From an uncultured Roseobacter sp. (lineage in GTDB: Bacteria; Pseudomonadota; Alphaproteobacteria; Rhodobacterales; Rhodobacteraceae), in assembly GCF_947492555.1 (NCBI RefSeq), contig NZ_CANLNE010000002.1:1-64000 (forward strand): a stretch of 64,000 nucleotides of DNA. Direction: 5' to 3'. This document shows, in pieces, positions 1-8,554 of the stretch. Each line of letters starts with the position of its first letter. Position 1 is the stretch's first letter. The notes beneath the pieces were generated by a model, which did no database searches, was not told the origin of the DNA, and worked only from the letters and a program-made list of their open reading frames with translations. A program made the translations under genes and the position numbers.

Positions 1-69
1 CGCCTGCACATGATCGCCATTCGGCAACTCAAAGCGCATCGATAAATTGTTTATGGATAATCCAGTCAT
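1..69 (-). CDS. tauB: Taurine ABC transporter ATP-binding protein, N-terminal fragment
   Basis: Only the first 23 codons are in the window; the gene runs off the left edge. The start ATG lies at 69 on the minus strand, preceded by a strong AGGTGGGGA ribosome site. The visible peptide (begins MTGLSINNLSMRFEL) is the usual first beta strand of an ABC ATPase. It sits 108 bases downstream of tauA on the same strand, the standard tauABC order, so it is most likely the ATPase energising taurine import. The Walker motifs are not in view, so the call rests on position and the N-terminal peptide. Confidence 0.75.
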   Translation of the reverse strand, partial: MTGLSINNLSMRFELPNGDHVQA

Positions 70-177
70 ATGGTCCCCACCTGTTGTCCGCGCACTGCGG
101 GTGGATGGGCAGGGTTGACCCCGCCTCTGGTCATTGGGCGGATCGGCGCAGGCTGTTTCCCGCACCGATCCAGAGTA

Positions 178-1179
178 TTAGCTGCCGCCTGCTGCAGACA
201 GCGGGCCTGTGTTCACCGCGTCCTCATAGCTGTCGAGCGCGCTGTCGATCGACCCGGCTTCGACAAAGACGTCTGCGACACCTTTCATGAAGTCGGCCGC
301 GTTGCCACCAAGCCATGCTTCCGAAAGCTGCTCTTCAACGCTTGGGAATTCGAACGTGGAAATCGACGCGCGCGCCGCTTCCACATCCATACCGGATTCC
401 TGGGCGATCACTGCCAGCATCTCATCGCTCTGGTTGGCGTTCCAATCCGCGTTGGCCGCCGCTGTCACCGCTGCGAATTGCGCAACCACATCACCGCTCT
501 CGGCAATGTAGGACGCTGGTGCAGAAGTAACGTCAAACACCAGAATGCCCAGTTCTTGCTTCTCAGCGCCTGTCAGCAGCACGTTACCGTACTCTTTCAT
601 GCGCGCGAGACCGCCGCCCCAACCGCAAGCAAAATCAACAGCGCCTTGGCTCAGAGCCGCAGCCCCTTCCGGGGGTGCCATATCGACGACCTGCAGGGAA
701 GCGACATCAACGCCGAAGTGGTCCATTTGGCGCAGGAAGCCATAGTGTGCGGCCGTGCCGAGCGGCACAGCAACCTTCTTGCCCGCCAACTCGCCCGCGC
801 TGCTCTTGTCGATTTCCAGAGCTTCGGCAACGACGCAGTTGTCGTTCTCAGAATAGGACACGGCGACGTCAATAACCTGAATGTCCTGACCACCCGAAGT
901 GGCAACCACGAAGGGCGGCACCCCCTGAGACACGGAAATCTGTACGTCGCCGGAGGCCATCGCCGCCGACATCGCCGTACCGGTCTCGAAGGAAACCCAG
1001 TTCACCTTCATCCCGAGCGCTTCATCATATGCGCCGGAGGCTTTGGCGGCCAGGAACGGCATGGGCCACTCGAGGAAGTAGCCAACCGTGATTTCACCGT
1101 GGCCGTCTGCTACCGCGCTCTGCGCGCTGATCGCCATCACGGCGCCCGCTACAAAAGCACATGTTGTCTTTTTGATCAT
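178..1179 (-). CDS. tauA: Taurine ABC transporter substrate-binding protein
   Basis: A 333-residue periplasmic binding protein of the NMT1/TauA type. A Sec signal peptide is clear: KK at residues 3-4, a hydrophobic core, and likely cleavage after AVA near residue 24. The mature part starts with the family-typical ITVGYFLEWPMP and contains a GTAAHYGF segment in the ligand-binding region. Start ATG at 1179 follows CGGGAGAAC. It leads the leftward tauAB(C) operon and faces away from tpa, so both may be induced together by taurine. Function as taurine binder is inferred from family similarity and from the tpa/tauR/xsc genes next door. Confidence 0.92.
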   Translation of the reverse strand: MIKKTTCAFVAGAVMAISAQSAVADGHGEITVGYFLEWPMPFLAAKASGAYDEALGMKVNWVSFETGTAMSAAMASGDVQISVSQGVPPFVVATSGGQDIQVIDVAVSYSENDNCVVAEALEIDKSSAGELAGKKVAVPLGTAAHYGFLRQMDHFGVDVASLQVVDMAPPEGAAALSQGAVDFACGWGGGLARMKEYGNVLLTGAEKQELGILVFDVTSAPASYIAESGDVVAQFAAVTAAANADWNANQSDEMLAVIAQESGMDVEAARASISTFEFPSVEEQLSEAWLGGNAADFMKGVADVFVEAGSIDSALDSYEDAVNTGPLSAAGGS

Positions 1180-1952
1180 TTTGTTCTCCCGTTGATCATA
1201 CGCCAGCCTGTTTCAGACCGGCCTTCATTTGGTGCGTCGCGGCTTGCTGCCGCTTATCGTTCTGTTTGCACGTCTTCATCCAATGTCAGAATTGCAGCGC
1301 CCGCAAGAGCCTTATTGATACAAAACTGTCATCTGGATGAAACTGCTCGAAAATAGTGCCCCTCTTTTCAATCCACGCGGGACATTGCAAAAACCTGAAA
1401 GTCTCTATTGCAAAACCCTTAAATCGGACCGGCACTTATGCGGGTCACGCGGCGCATAGTGGCAATGCTCGCGAATGAGAAGAAACGTCCACTTTGGGGG
1501 GCTTCATGAGTCCAGTTTTGCCATGGGTGTCGCTTTTCCGATCCATCTGGTCGCGCAAGCAACGTGAAGCCATTTTCCACTCGCCCTGCGAGAGGTCGGA
1601 GCGCAGTGGAATTATTTGTTCCACAACACGTGCCCCGGGTTTTTAAATCTTGGCGATGCAAACGCAGCCACAGGGAAAACTGCGCCAAACATCTTGTGAC
1701 TGATCAAGCTGCTCACAAAGGCGGCATACTTTGACAGCATCGCTGCAGCGCAGGATTTGATCGCTCGAGTTCATTTGGCCCATAATATCAGGGCGCTGGA
1801 CCAATAACACTTGAAGGAACTGCATATCTGGCTCTATCTTTGCCGCACATCTGGCCCTACTTGAAGTGTCGGAAAAACAGTCATGTCAGTCAAATCCGGA
1901 CCTTACCGCGTCCGATTTCACCTGATTCTACGCTAACAGAAAGGCCCGACTC
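1180..1952. other. Intergenic region between tauA and tpa
   Basis: This 773-base stretch separates the divergent tauA and tpa genes and should hold both promoters. Two short minus-strand reading frames (1419-1688 and 1643-1825) are open, but they overlap each other, lack ribosome sites and are rich in Arg, Cys and Trp, so I do not call them genes. The right third (1796-1866) carries the repeated CTGG motifs described separately. A short direct repeat of ATTGCAAAA sits near 1384 and 1409. The rest shows nothing I can name. Confidence 0.6.
1796..1866 (+). promoter_or_regulatory. Candidate TauR operator upstream of tpa
   Basis: Three same-direction copies of a CTGG-led decamer are visible: CTGGACCAAT (1796-1805), CTGGCTCTAT (1828-1837) and CTGGCCCTAC (1851-1860). 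The last two fit CTGGnnYTAn and start 23 bases apart, about two helical turns, the arrangement expected for MocR/GntR dimers. ACTTGAAG also occurs twice (1809-1816 and 1859-1866). The cluster lies 90-160 bases before the tpa start. From memory, CTGGAC-type direct repeats were reported for Rhodobacter capsulatus TauR; I could not check this. Confidence 0.55.
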
Positions 1953-3347
1953 ATGGACGGTAATTTCAACGAGAACGACCTCAGCCGCGTCGTCGAAGCG
2001 GACCGCGCGAATGTCTGGCACCACCTGATCCAGCACCAGCCCTTCTTTACCGGTGCCGACCCCAAGATCATCATCGAAGGCAAGGGCATGCGGGTCTGGG
2101 ATCAGAAGGGTATCGAGCACATCGATGCCGTCTCAGGCGGTGTCTGGACCGTGAACGTTGGCTATGGTCGCGAGAGCATGGGCGATGCTGTGCGCGATGC
2201 CATTGTGAAGATGAACTTTTTCGGCGGCACCGTGGGCTCGATCCCCGGCGCGCTCTTTGCGGAAAAGCTGCTGACCAAGATGCCCGGCCTGGGCCGCGTC
2301 TATTACGCCAACTCCGGCTCGGAGGCGAATGAGAAGGCCTTCAAGATGGTGCGCCAGATCGCGCACAAGCGCTATGGCGGCAAGAAGCACAAGATCCTCT
2401 ACCGCGACCGCGACTATCACGGCACGACCATTGCCTGCCTCAGCGCCGGTGGTCAGGATGAGCGCAACGCGCAATACGGACCCTACACGCCGGGTTTTGT
2501 GCGCGTGCCGCACTGCCTGGAATACCGCAAGCACGAGCAAGAGGGCGCGCCCGAGCAGAACTACGGCGAATGGGCGGCCAACCAGATCGAAGAGATCATC
2601 CTGCGCGAAGGCCCTGACACAGTGGGCGCGCTCTGCCTTGAGCCGGTCACAGCCGGTGGCGGTGTGATCGAAGCGCCTGATGGCTACTGGCCACGCGTGG
2701 CCGAAATCTGCAAGAAATACGACATCCTGCTGCACATCGACGAGGTCGTCTGCGGCGTGGGCCGCACCGGCACGTGGTTCGGCTATCAGCACTACGGCAT
2801 CCAGCCCGATATGGTGACCATGGCCAAGGGTGTGGCCTCGGGCTACGCGGCGATCTCGGTCCTGGCGACAACCGAGGCCGTCTTTGACATGTTCAAAGAA
2901 GACACCTCGGACCACATGAGCTACTTCCGCGACATCTCCACCTTCGGCGGCTGCACGGCAGGTCCGGCGGCGGCGTTGGAAAATATGCGGATCATCGAGG
3001 ATGAGAACCTGCTCGAGAACACGGTGGCCATGGGCGACTACATGGTCGACCAGCTGCGCGCGCTTCAGGACAAGCACGCGGTGATCGGTGACGTGCGTGG
3101 CAAGGGCCTCTTTGTCGGTGCAGAGCTTGTTGCTGACCGCACCACCCGCGACCCCGCCGAAGAAAAGATGGTGCAGGCCGTGGTTGGCGACTGTATGAAA
3201 CAGGCCGTGATCATCGGCGCGACCAACCGGTCGCTGCCTGGCAAGAACAACACGCTATGCTTCTCGCCAGCACTGATTGCCACCAAGGACGATATCGACC
3301 ACATCTGCAGCGCGGTCGACGGCGCCCTTACCCGCGTTTTCGGCTAA
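1953..3347 (+). CDS. tpa: Taurine--pyruvate aminotransferase
   Basis: A 464-residue class III PLP-dependent aminotransferase. It transfers the amino group of taurine to pyruvate, giving sulfoacetaldehyde and alanine, the first step of taurine dissimilation. The PLP-binding lysine is K292 in VTMAKG; the NSGSEANEKAFK segment near residue 120 binds the cofactor phosphate, and HIDEVVCGVGRTG around 260 contains the Asp that contacts the PLP nitrogen. Start ATG follows AGAAAGG. Other class III enzymes (omega-aminotransferases) look similar, but the location between tauA and tauR/xsc makes Tpa the best reading. It ends in a strong terminator, so it is a single-gene unit. Confidence 0.93.
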   Translation: MDGNFNENDLSRVVEADRANVWHHLIQHQPFFTGADPKIIIEGKGMRVWDQKGIEHIDAVSGGVWTVNVGYGRESMGDAVRDAIVKMNFFGGTVGSIPGALFAEKLLTKMPGLGRVYYANSGSEANEKAFKMVRQIAHKRYGGKKHKILYRDRDYHGTTIACLSAGGQDERNAQYGPYTPGFVRVPHCLEYRKHEQEGAPEQNYGEWAANQIEEIILREGPDTVGALCLEPVTAGGGVIEAPDGYWPRVAEICKKYDILLHIDEVVCGVGRTGTWFGYQHYGIQPDMVTMAKGVASGYAAISVLATTEAVFDMFKEDTSDHMSYFRDISTFGGCTAGPAAALENMRIIEDENLLENTVAMGDYMVDQLRALQDKHAVIGDVRGKGLFVGAELVADRTTRDPAEEKMVQAVVGDCMKQAVIIGATNRSLPGKNNTLCFSPALIATKDDIDHICSAVDGALTRVFG

Positions 3348-3361
3348 CCTGCCAAGACTGG

Positions 3362-3394
3362 AAAAGGCCCCGACGGACAATCGGGGCCTTTTTT
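3362..3394 (+). terminator. Rho-independent terminator after tpa
   Basis: A 12-bp stem (3362-3373 with 3381-3392) and a 7-base loop, rich in GGCCCC/GGGGCC, run into six T residues. It starts 15 bases after the tpa stop. The A-run on the other side may also let it serve the minus-strand gene ending at 3428. Confidence 0.9.
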
Positions 3395-3427
3395 GCGTCG
3401 ATCACTCCTTTTTTCGGCTGCGCAACC

Positions 3428-3667
3428 TCACACGTCGGCGAGACATTTGGCGATCTCGTCTTTCAAAACCATTCGCTCCTTGCGCATTTCCATCATGTGC
3501 AGATCGTCAGTGGGTTCCACCTTGGTTTCCGCCCGATGAATGGCTCGATTGATCTCATGATACTCCTCAAAAAGGCGTGCAAAGTGGCCATCCGATGCCT
3601 TCAGTTCGCTGATCACCTGCTTTTTATCCGGGAACTCTTCGTGCAACTCGTGTGGGGTGTTGGCCAT
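3428..3667 (-). CDS. YdcH family (DUF465) small protein
   Basis: A 79-residue, highly charged, mostly helical protein starting MANTPHELHEEF. DUF465/YdcH proteins are short coiled-coil-like polypeptides with a conserved HxEI or NR.I.R segment (here YHEINRAIHRAE at about 43-54) and unknown function. The frame stays open further upstream, but the ATG at 3667, preceded by GGAGACATAC, gives the family-typical N-terminus. It is transcribed against the flanking tpa and tauR genes and has no obvious link to taurine metabolism, so it looks like a bystander in the locus. Confidence 0.85.
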   Translation of the reverse strand: MANTPHELHEEFPDKKQVISELKASDGHFARLFEEYHEINRAIHRAETKVEPTDDLHMMEMRKERMVLKDEIAKCLADV

Positions 3668-4150
3668 GTATGTCTCCGTTGGCTGAGGCCGGGTCAGACC
3701 CGGCAGAGTTTGATGGGAAATGAACGCGCCCTTCTGAAACGCAGGACACTTCAACTTCGTTGCGAAGGGCGGGCAGAGAGACACAAAGGTGCCGCGATCA
3801 CGGCACCACGCCGTGCGGTGGATGCTTGCTTTATGAAAAGGCCTATGTCTCTCATGTGCGACGCCTCGCTTCTCGGTCGCACGCAGTTTTGCCGCACCAC
3901 ACGGGCCGGTCACTGATACAGATCAAACGGGCCTCCAAATCTGCGGCATATTGCATAATCAGGGACATAGGTGTGCTGGACGGGGCCGCAGGCGAAGCAC
4001 TTGTCAAGTTCATCAATTAATGATACTAACAGTTTCAATAATTCGCTTTTTGGTCAAAGCAGACTGTGCAGATGGGGGGAAAGATCGGGGGTTTTCACCT
4101 CTGATTAATACCAGATTGATGGCAGTCTATATCCAGTATAGGCTATCGTC
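3668..4150. other. Intergenic region upstream of tauR
   Basis: This 483-base stretch lies between the divergent DUF465 gene and tauR. Short open frames are present, but none has a ribosome site or a recognisable protein. The right end becomes AT-rich (4010-4140) and carries the candidate TauR repeats just ahead of the tauR start. Nothing else stands out. Confidence 0.55.
4105..4136 (-). promoter_or_regulatory. Candidate TauR autoregulatory operator
   Basis: Read on the minus strand, CTGGATATAG (4127-4136) and CTGGTATTAA (4105-4114) form a direct repeat with start points 22 bases apart, nearly the 23-base spacing seen at tpa. The pair ends only 14 bases before the tauR start codon, where a bound protein would block transcription. 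This suggests autorepression, which is common in MocR-type regulators. The inference rests on motif similarity alone. Confidence 0.5.
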
Positions 4151-5647
4151 ATGGCGCTGCCCGTCGAGACATTCTTTCTGCATCCTGACGCACAGGGAAC
4201 GCTGCAGTCGCAGATCCAGCAGATGATTGCCCAGGGTATTCTGTCGGGACGTTTTCAACGGGGAGAAAAACTGCCGTCCACCCGCAAGCTTGCGACCCAT
4301 CTGGGGGTCAGCCGGATCACCGTAACCATTGCCTACACGGAATTGCTGGCCAACGACTATCTGACCTCGCGGGGACGGTCAGGGTACTATGTTTCCGACA
4401 ATGCGCCGGTACCGCCGGCCTTCGCCCCGAGCCAGACCGGTCCGGACGCGGTGGATTGGACCCGCGCCATTGGCCAGAAATTCTCCGGCGGAGACATGCC
4501 GCGCAAACCTGCCGACTGGGGTGGCTATCGGTACCCTTTCATTTACGGGCAAGCTGACCCTGAGCTTTTTGACCACGCCAACTGGCGGCTTTGTGCATTG
4601 AAAGCGCTGGGTCAAAAAGACTTTACTGCGCTCACCACCGATTACTACGACCAGGACGACCCGCAGCTGATCGAATTCATCGCGCGGCACACCCTGCCCC
4701 GGCGTGGCATCACGGCGCGTCCTGAGCAGATTCTGATCACGCTGGGTGCGCAAAACGCGCTCTGGCTGACCACACAGGTCTTGTTGACTCAACGGCGGCG
4801 CGCGGCGCTGGAAGATCCCTGCTATCCGGCGCTCAGGGATGTTCTGAGCCAATCACGCTGTCATGTCACCCCGGTGCGGGTTGATGCAGATGGCATGCCG
4901 CCTGACGCGATCCCGCCCGATACGGATGTGATCTTCACCACGCCCAGCCACCAGTGCCCGACCACCGGCACCATGCCGATGCATCGGCGCCACGATCTGC
5001 TGGAGCGTGCTGCGGACATGGACGCGTTGATCGTCGAAGACGACTATGAATTCGAAATGTCCTTTCTCAAAAGCCCGTCGCCCGCGCTTAAGAGCCTCGA
5101 TACGGATGGCCGCGTGATCTATGTCGGCAGCTTTTCCAAATCGCTCTTTCCCGGTCTGAGACTTGGGTATCTGGTAGGGTCTGAGCCCTTCATCCGCGAA
5201 GCGCGCGCACTGCGTGCCTCGGTGCTGCGGCACCCGCCTGGCCATGTGCAACGCACCGCCGCTTATTTCCTGTCGCTGGGTCATCATGACGCGCTGATCC
5301 GGCGCATGGGTACCGCCTTGCATGAGCGCCGCGAAATCATGGCGAATGCCATCACTGCACAGGGCCTGAAAATCGCCGGGCAGGGGGCATATGGCGGTTC
5401 CTCTTTCTGGATGCGCGCGAGCAGCGACATCGACACTCGAGAACTGGCGCGCCGCTTGCAGACACGGGGCGTCCTGATCGAACCTGGCCACGCCTTTTTC
5501 AGCGGGCCCGGACGCCCAAAAAACTACTACCGCCTCGCCTACTCCTCCATCCCGGCAAACCGCATTGCGGATGGCATCGCGCGGATCGCCGATGAGATGT
5601 GCCAAACACGCGATCTGGGATTAAACGAAGCAATCAACTGGCCCTAA
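4151..5647 (+). CDS. tauR: MocR/GntR-type transcriptional regulator TauR
   Basis: A 498-residue MocR protein. Residues about 15-80 form a GntR winged helix-turn-helix (GEKLPSTRKLATHLGVSR), followed by a linker and a class I aminotransferase-like domain. The PLP lysine is retained as K330 in SFSKSLFPGLR, so it can bind PLP. In Roseobacter relatives TauR activates taurine genes, and its place between tpa and xsc fits that role. The start ATG lacks an evident ribosome site; the candidate operator lies just upstream. Only 70 bases without a terminator separate it from xsc, so some read-through into xsc-pta-soe is likely. Confidence 0.9.
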   Translation: MALPVETFFLHPDAQGTLQSQIQQMIAQGILSGRFQRGEKLPSTRKLATHLGVSRITVTIAYTELLANDYLTSRGRSGYYVSDNAPVPPAFAPSQTGPDAVDWTRAIGQKFSGGDMPRKPADWGGYRYPFIYGQADPELFDHANWRLCALKALGQKDFTALTTDYYDQDDPQLIEFIARHTLPRRGITARPEQILITLGAQNALWLTTQVLLTQRRRAALEDPCYPALRDVLSQSRCHVTPVRVDADGMPPDAIPPDTDVIFTTPSHQCPTTGTMPMHRRHDLLERAADMDALIVEDDYEFEMSFLKSPSPALKSLDTDGRVIYVGSFSKSLFPGLRLGYLVGSEPFIREARALRASVLRHPPGHVQRTAAYFLSLGHHDALIRRMGTALHERREIMANAITAQGLKIAGQGAYGGSSFWMRASSDIDTRELARRLQTRGVLIEPGHAFFSGPGRPKNYYRLAYSSIPANRIADGIARIADEMCQTRDLGLNEAINWP

Positions 5648-5717
5648 CCACACCCATCCGTACGCTCTAAGTAACCGGCAACCGAGAATCGAAACTTTTC
5701 ATCCAGGGACACCCACA

Positions 5718-7496
5718 ATGAAAATGACAACTGAAGAAGCCTTTGTAAAAACGCTGCAAATGCACGGGATCGACAATGCATTTGGCATTATCGGCTCCGC
5801 TATGATGCCGATCTCCGACATCTTCCCCGATGCGGGTATTAAGTTCTGGGACTGCGCTCATGAAACATCCGGCGGCATGATGGCCGACGGCTTCACCCGC
5901 GCCACCGGCAAGATGTGCATGATGATCGCGCAGAACGGTCCCGGCATCACAAACTTCGTAACGGCGGTGAAAACAGCCTACTGGAACCACACGCCAGTGC
6001 TGCTGGTCACACCGCAGGCGGCCAACAAGACCATCGGTCAGGGCGGCTTCCAGGAAATGGAGCAGATGAACCTCTTCGCTGACTGCGTGGCCTATCAGGA
6101 AGAAGTACGCGATCCTTCCCGCATCGCCGAGACCCTGAACCGCGTGATCATGCAGGCCAAACGCGCCTCCGCTCCGGCGCAAATCAACATCCCACGCGAT
6201 TTCTGGACACAAGTGGTCGACATTGAACTGCCCGCGATTGTTGACTTCGAACTGCCGCAGGGGGGCAACTCCGCAGTTGCCAGTGCAGCTGAGTTGCTCA
6301 GCAACGCGAAGTTCCCGGTGATCCTGAACGGTGCCGGTGCAGTGCTGTCCAAGGGCGGTATCGAAGCCTCCAAAGTGTTGGCCGAACGTCTCGACGCACC
6401 GGTCTGTGTCGGCTACCAGCACAACGACGCCTTCCCCGGCAACCATCCACTGTTCGCGGGCCCTCTGGGTTACAATGGCTCCAAGGCCGGTATGCAGTTG
6501 ATCTCCAAGGCAGATGTCGTCCTGTGCCTCGGCACCCGTCTGAACCCCTTCTCCACCCTGCCCGGCTACGGCATTGATTACTGGCCCACAGACGCCAAGA
6601 TCATCCAGGTGGACATCAACCCCGACCGCATCGGCCTGACCAAGAAGGTCACCGTGGGCATCGTCGGCGACGCGGCCAAGGTGGCGCAGGGCATCACCGC
6701 GCAACTCTCCGATGACGCGGGCGACACCGACCGGGCCGAGCGCAAGAACACCATCGCCACCACCAAATCGGCATGGGCGCAGGAACTGACCTCGCTGAAC
6801 GAAGAGCAGGACGATCCCGGCACCGACTGGAACGTGCGTGCCCGTGCGGCCAAGCCCGACTGGATGTCTCCCCGCATGGCATGGCGCGCGATCCAGGCCG
6901 CCCTGCCGGTCGAGGCGATCATCTCCTCCGACATCGGCAACAACTGCGCCATCGGCAACGCCTATCCCTCCTTCAACGAGAGCCGCAAGTATCTGGCACC
7001 GGGCCTCTTCGGTCCCTGCGGCTACGGTCTGCCCTCCATCGTGGGTGCGAAAATCGGCCAACCGAACACGCCGGTTGTGGGCTTTGCAGGCGATGGTGCT
7101 TTCGGCATCTCCGTCAACGAACTGACAGCGATCGGCCGCGGTGACTGGCCTGCGATCACGCAGATCGTTTTCCGTAACTACCAGTGGGGCGCGGAAAAGC
7201 GGAACTCGACACTCTGGTTCGACGACAACTTTGTCGGCACCGAGCTGGACGAGGAAGTGTCCTACGCCGGTATCGCCAATGCCTGTGGTCTCAAAGGCGT
7301 CATCGCCCGCACACAGGAAGAGCTGACAACGGCGCTGGATCAGGCGATCAAGGACCAGATGGAAAACGGCGTGACCACGCTGATCGAAGCCATGATCAAC
7401 CAGGAACTCGGTGACCCCTTCCGCCGCGACGCGATGAAGAAGCCGGTTCAGGTAGCAGGCATCAGCAAAGACGACATGCGCGAGCAAGTTGTTTAA
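5718..7496 (+). CDS. xsc: Sulfoacetaldehyde acetyltransferase
   Basis: A 592-residue thiamine diphosphate enzyme that converts sulfoacetaldehyde and phosphate to acetyl phosphate and sulfite, the desulfonation step. E49 in CAHETSGG is at the position of the ThDP-activating glutamate. The ThDP/Mg motif starts [12 protein letters not shown] and ends at FRN about 28 residues later. Length matches Xsc (about 590). Acetolactate synthases share the fold, but the sequence and the position directly before pta support Xsc. It is followed after 44 bases by pta, whose product consumes acetyl phosphate. Confidence 0.95.
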   Translation: MKMTTEEAFVKTLQMHGIDNAFGIIGSAMMPISDIFPDAGIKFWDCAHETSGGMMADGFTRATGKMCMMIAQNGPGITNFVTAVKTAYWNHTPVLLVTPQAANKTIGQGGFQEMEQMNLFADCVAYQEEVRDPSRIAETLNRVIMQAKRASAPAQINIPRDFWTQVVDIELPAIVDFELPQGGNSAVASAAELLSNAKFPVILNGAGAVLSKGGIEASKVLAERLDAPVCVGYQHNDAFPGNHPLFAGPLGYNGSKAGMQLISKADVVLCLGTRLNPFSTLPGYGIDYWPTDAKIIQVDINPDRIGLTKKVTVGIVGDAAKVAQGITAQLSDDAGDTDRAERKNTIATTKSAWAQELTSLNEEQDDPGTDWNVRARAAKPDWMSPRMAWRAIQAALPVEAIISSDIGNNCAIGNAYPSFNESRKYLAPGLFGPCGYGLPSIVGAKIGQPNTPVVGFAGDGAFGISVNELTAIGRGDWPAITQIVFRNYQWGAEKRNSTLWFDDNFVGTELDEEVSYAGIANACGLKGVIARTQEELTTALDQAIKDQMENGVTTLIEAMINQELGDPFRRDAMKKPVQVAGISKDDMREQVV

Positions 7497-7540
7497 GTTC
7501 GGGTGCATCTGACTCGCCGTATAAAACAAAGGATCAGGCC

Positions 7541-8539
7541 ATGAGCGTTCTGCGCGCCCTTACCAACCGCGCAGCCGCCCGGCCTGCTCATATCGTGATG
7601 AGCGAAGGCCACGATCCCAGGATCGTGGCTGGCGCCATTGCCGCCGTCACCGCTGGCACAGCGCGTATTACGCTGGTTGGCCCGCAGGATGACGTGGCCG
7701 CGCAGCTTGTCGCAGCGGGCACACCCACCCACCCGAATATCTCAATCGAAGACCCGGCGACCTCGGCGCTCAGCCCGGATCTTGCGACAGCATTTTACGA
7801 GCTGCGCAAACACAAGGGCGTCACTCCCGAGATCGCCGAGACGCAGGTCCGGAACCCGCTCATCTTCGCCGCCCTGATGGTTCACGCTGGCCACGCCGAC
7901 GGCACAGTGGGCGGCGCCATCCATACCACCTCCGACACCGTGCGCGCCGCTTTGCAGGTGATCGGCAAGGCCAAAGACGCGCCGTTGGTCTCCAGCTTCT
8001 TCCTCATGGCCCTGCCCGAAGGCCACCCGTCGGGCCGCGACGCCATGATCTTCGGCGACTGTGGTCTGGTGATCGACCCCTCCGCAGAGGAACTCGCCGC
8101 CATCGCCGTCGCCTCCGCCGCCTCCTGCCGCCAGCTTCTAGATGTGGAACCGCAAGTGGCCCTGCTCTCCTTCTCCACCAAAGGCTCAGCCAAGCACCCG
8201 GTCGTCAGTAAGGTCAGCGCCGCGGCCGCGTTGCTGAAGGACCAGAATCCCGACCTCAAATCCGATGGCGAACTGCAATTCGATGCGGCCTTCGTGCCCG
8301 CCGTCTCGGCCTCCAAGGCGCCCGACTCCCCCCTCGCGGGCCAGGCCAACGTGATGATCTTCCCCAACCTCGACGCGGGCAACATCGGCTACAAGATTGC
8401 CCAGCGCATTGGCGGTGCTGATGCTATCGGCCCCACCCTGCAGGGCCTCGCAAAACCCGCCAACGATCTTTCCCGTGGCTGCACGGCGCAGGATGTGACC
8501 AATATGATCGCTGTGACCACCCTTCAGGTCGCCCGCTAA
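7541..8539 (+). CDS. pta: Phosphate acetyltransferase
   Basis: A 332-residue PTA/PTB family enzyme consisting only of the catalytic domain, without the long N-terminal regulatory region of the E. coli Pta. It converts acetyl phosphate from Xsc to acetyl-CoA. Visible family segments include [18 protein letters not shown] near 107-124, [10 protein letters not shown] near 151 and [16 protein letters not shown] close to the C-terminus. Start ATG follows AAAGGATCAGGCC. It sits between xsc and soeA with a 15-base gap to soeA, consistent with one transcript. Confidence 0.95.
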   Translation: MSVLRALTNRAAARPAHIVMSEGHDPRIVAGAIAAVTAGTARITLVGPQDDVAAQLVAAGTPTHPNISIEDPATSALSPDLATAFYELRKHKGVTPEIAETQVRNPLIFAALMVHAGHADGTVGGAIHTTSDTVRAALQVIGKAKDAPLVSSFFLMALPEGHPSGRDAMIFGDCGLVIDPSAEELAAIAVASAASCRQLLDVEPQVALLSFSTKGSAKHPVVSKVSAAAALLKDQNPDLKSDGELQFDAAFVPAVSASKAPDSPLAGQANVMIFPNLDAGNIGYKIAQRIGGADAIGPTLQGLAKPANDLSRGCTAQDVTNMIAVTTLQVAR

Positions 8540-8554
8540 CTTCAGGAGCTTTCC

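Noticed and set aside
1333-1342. CTGGATGAAA upstream of tauA as a third TauR site
   Set aside because: A single CTGG with no partner at 22-23 bases; likely chance.
1419-1825. Two overlapping minus-strand open frames (89 and 60 codons) in the tauA-tpa gap
   Set aside because: No ribosome sites, composition typical of non-coding frames, mutual overlap, and position inside a likely double promoter region.
5667-7529. A 620-codon frame antisense to xsc
   Set aside because: Covers the whole of xsc on the opposite strand and shows no recognisable motif; a shadow of G+C-rich codon usage.
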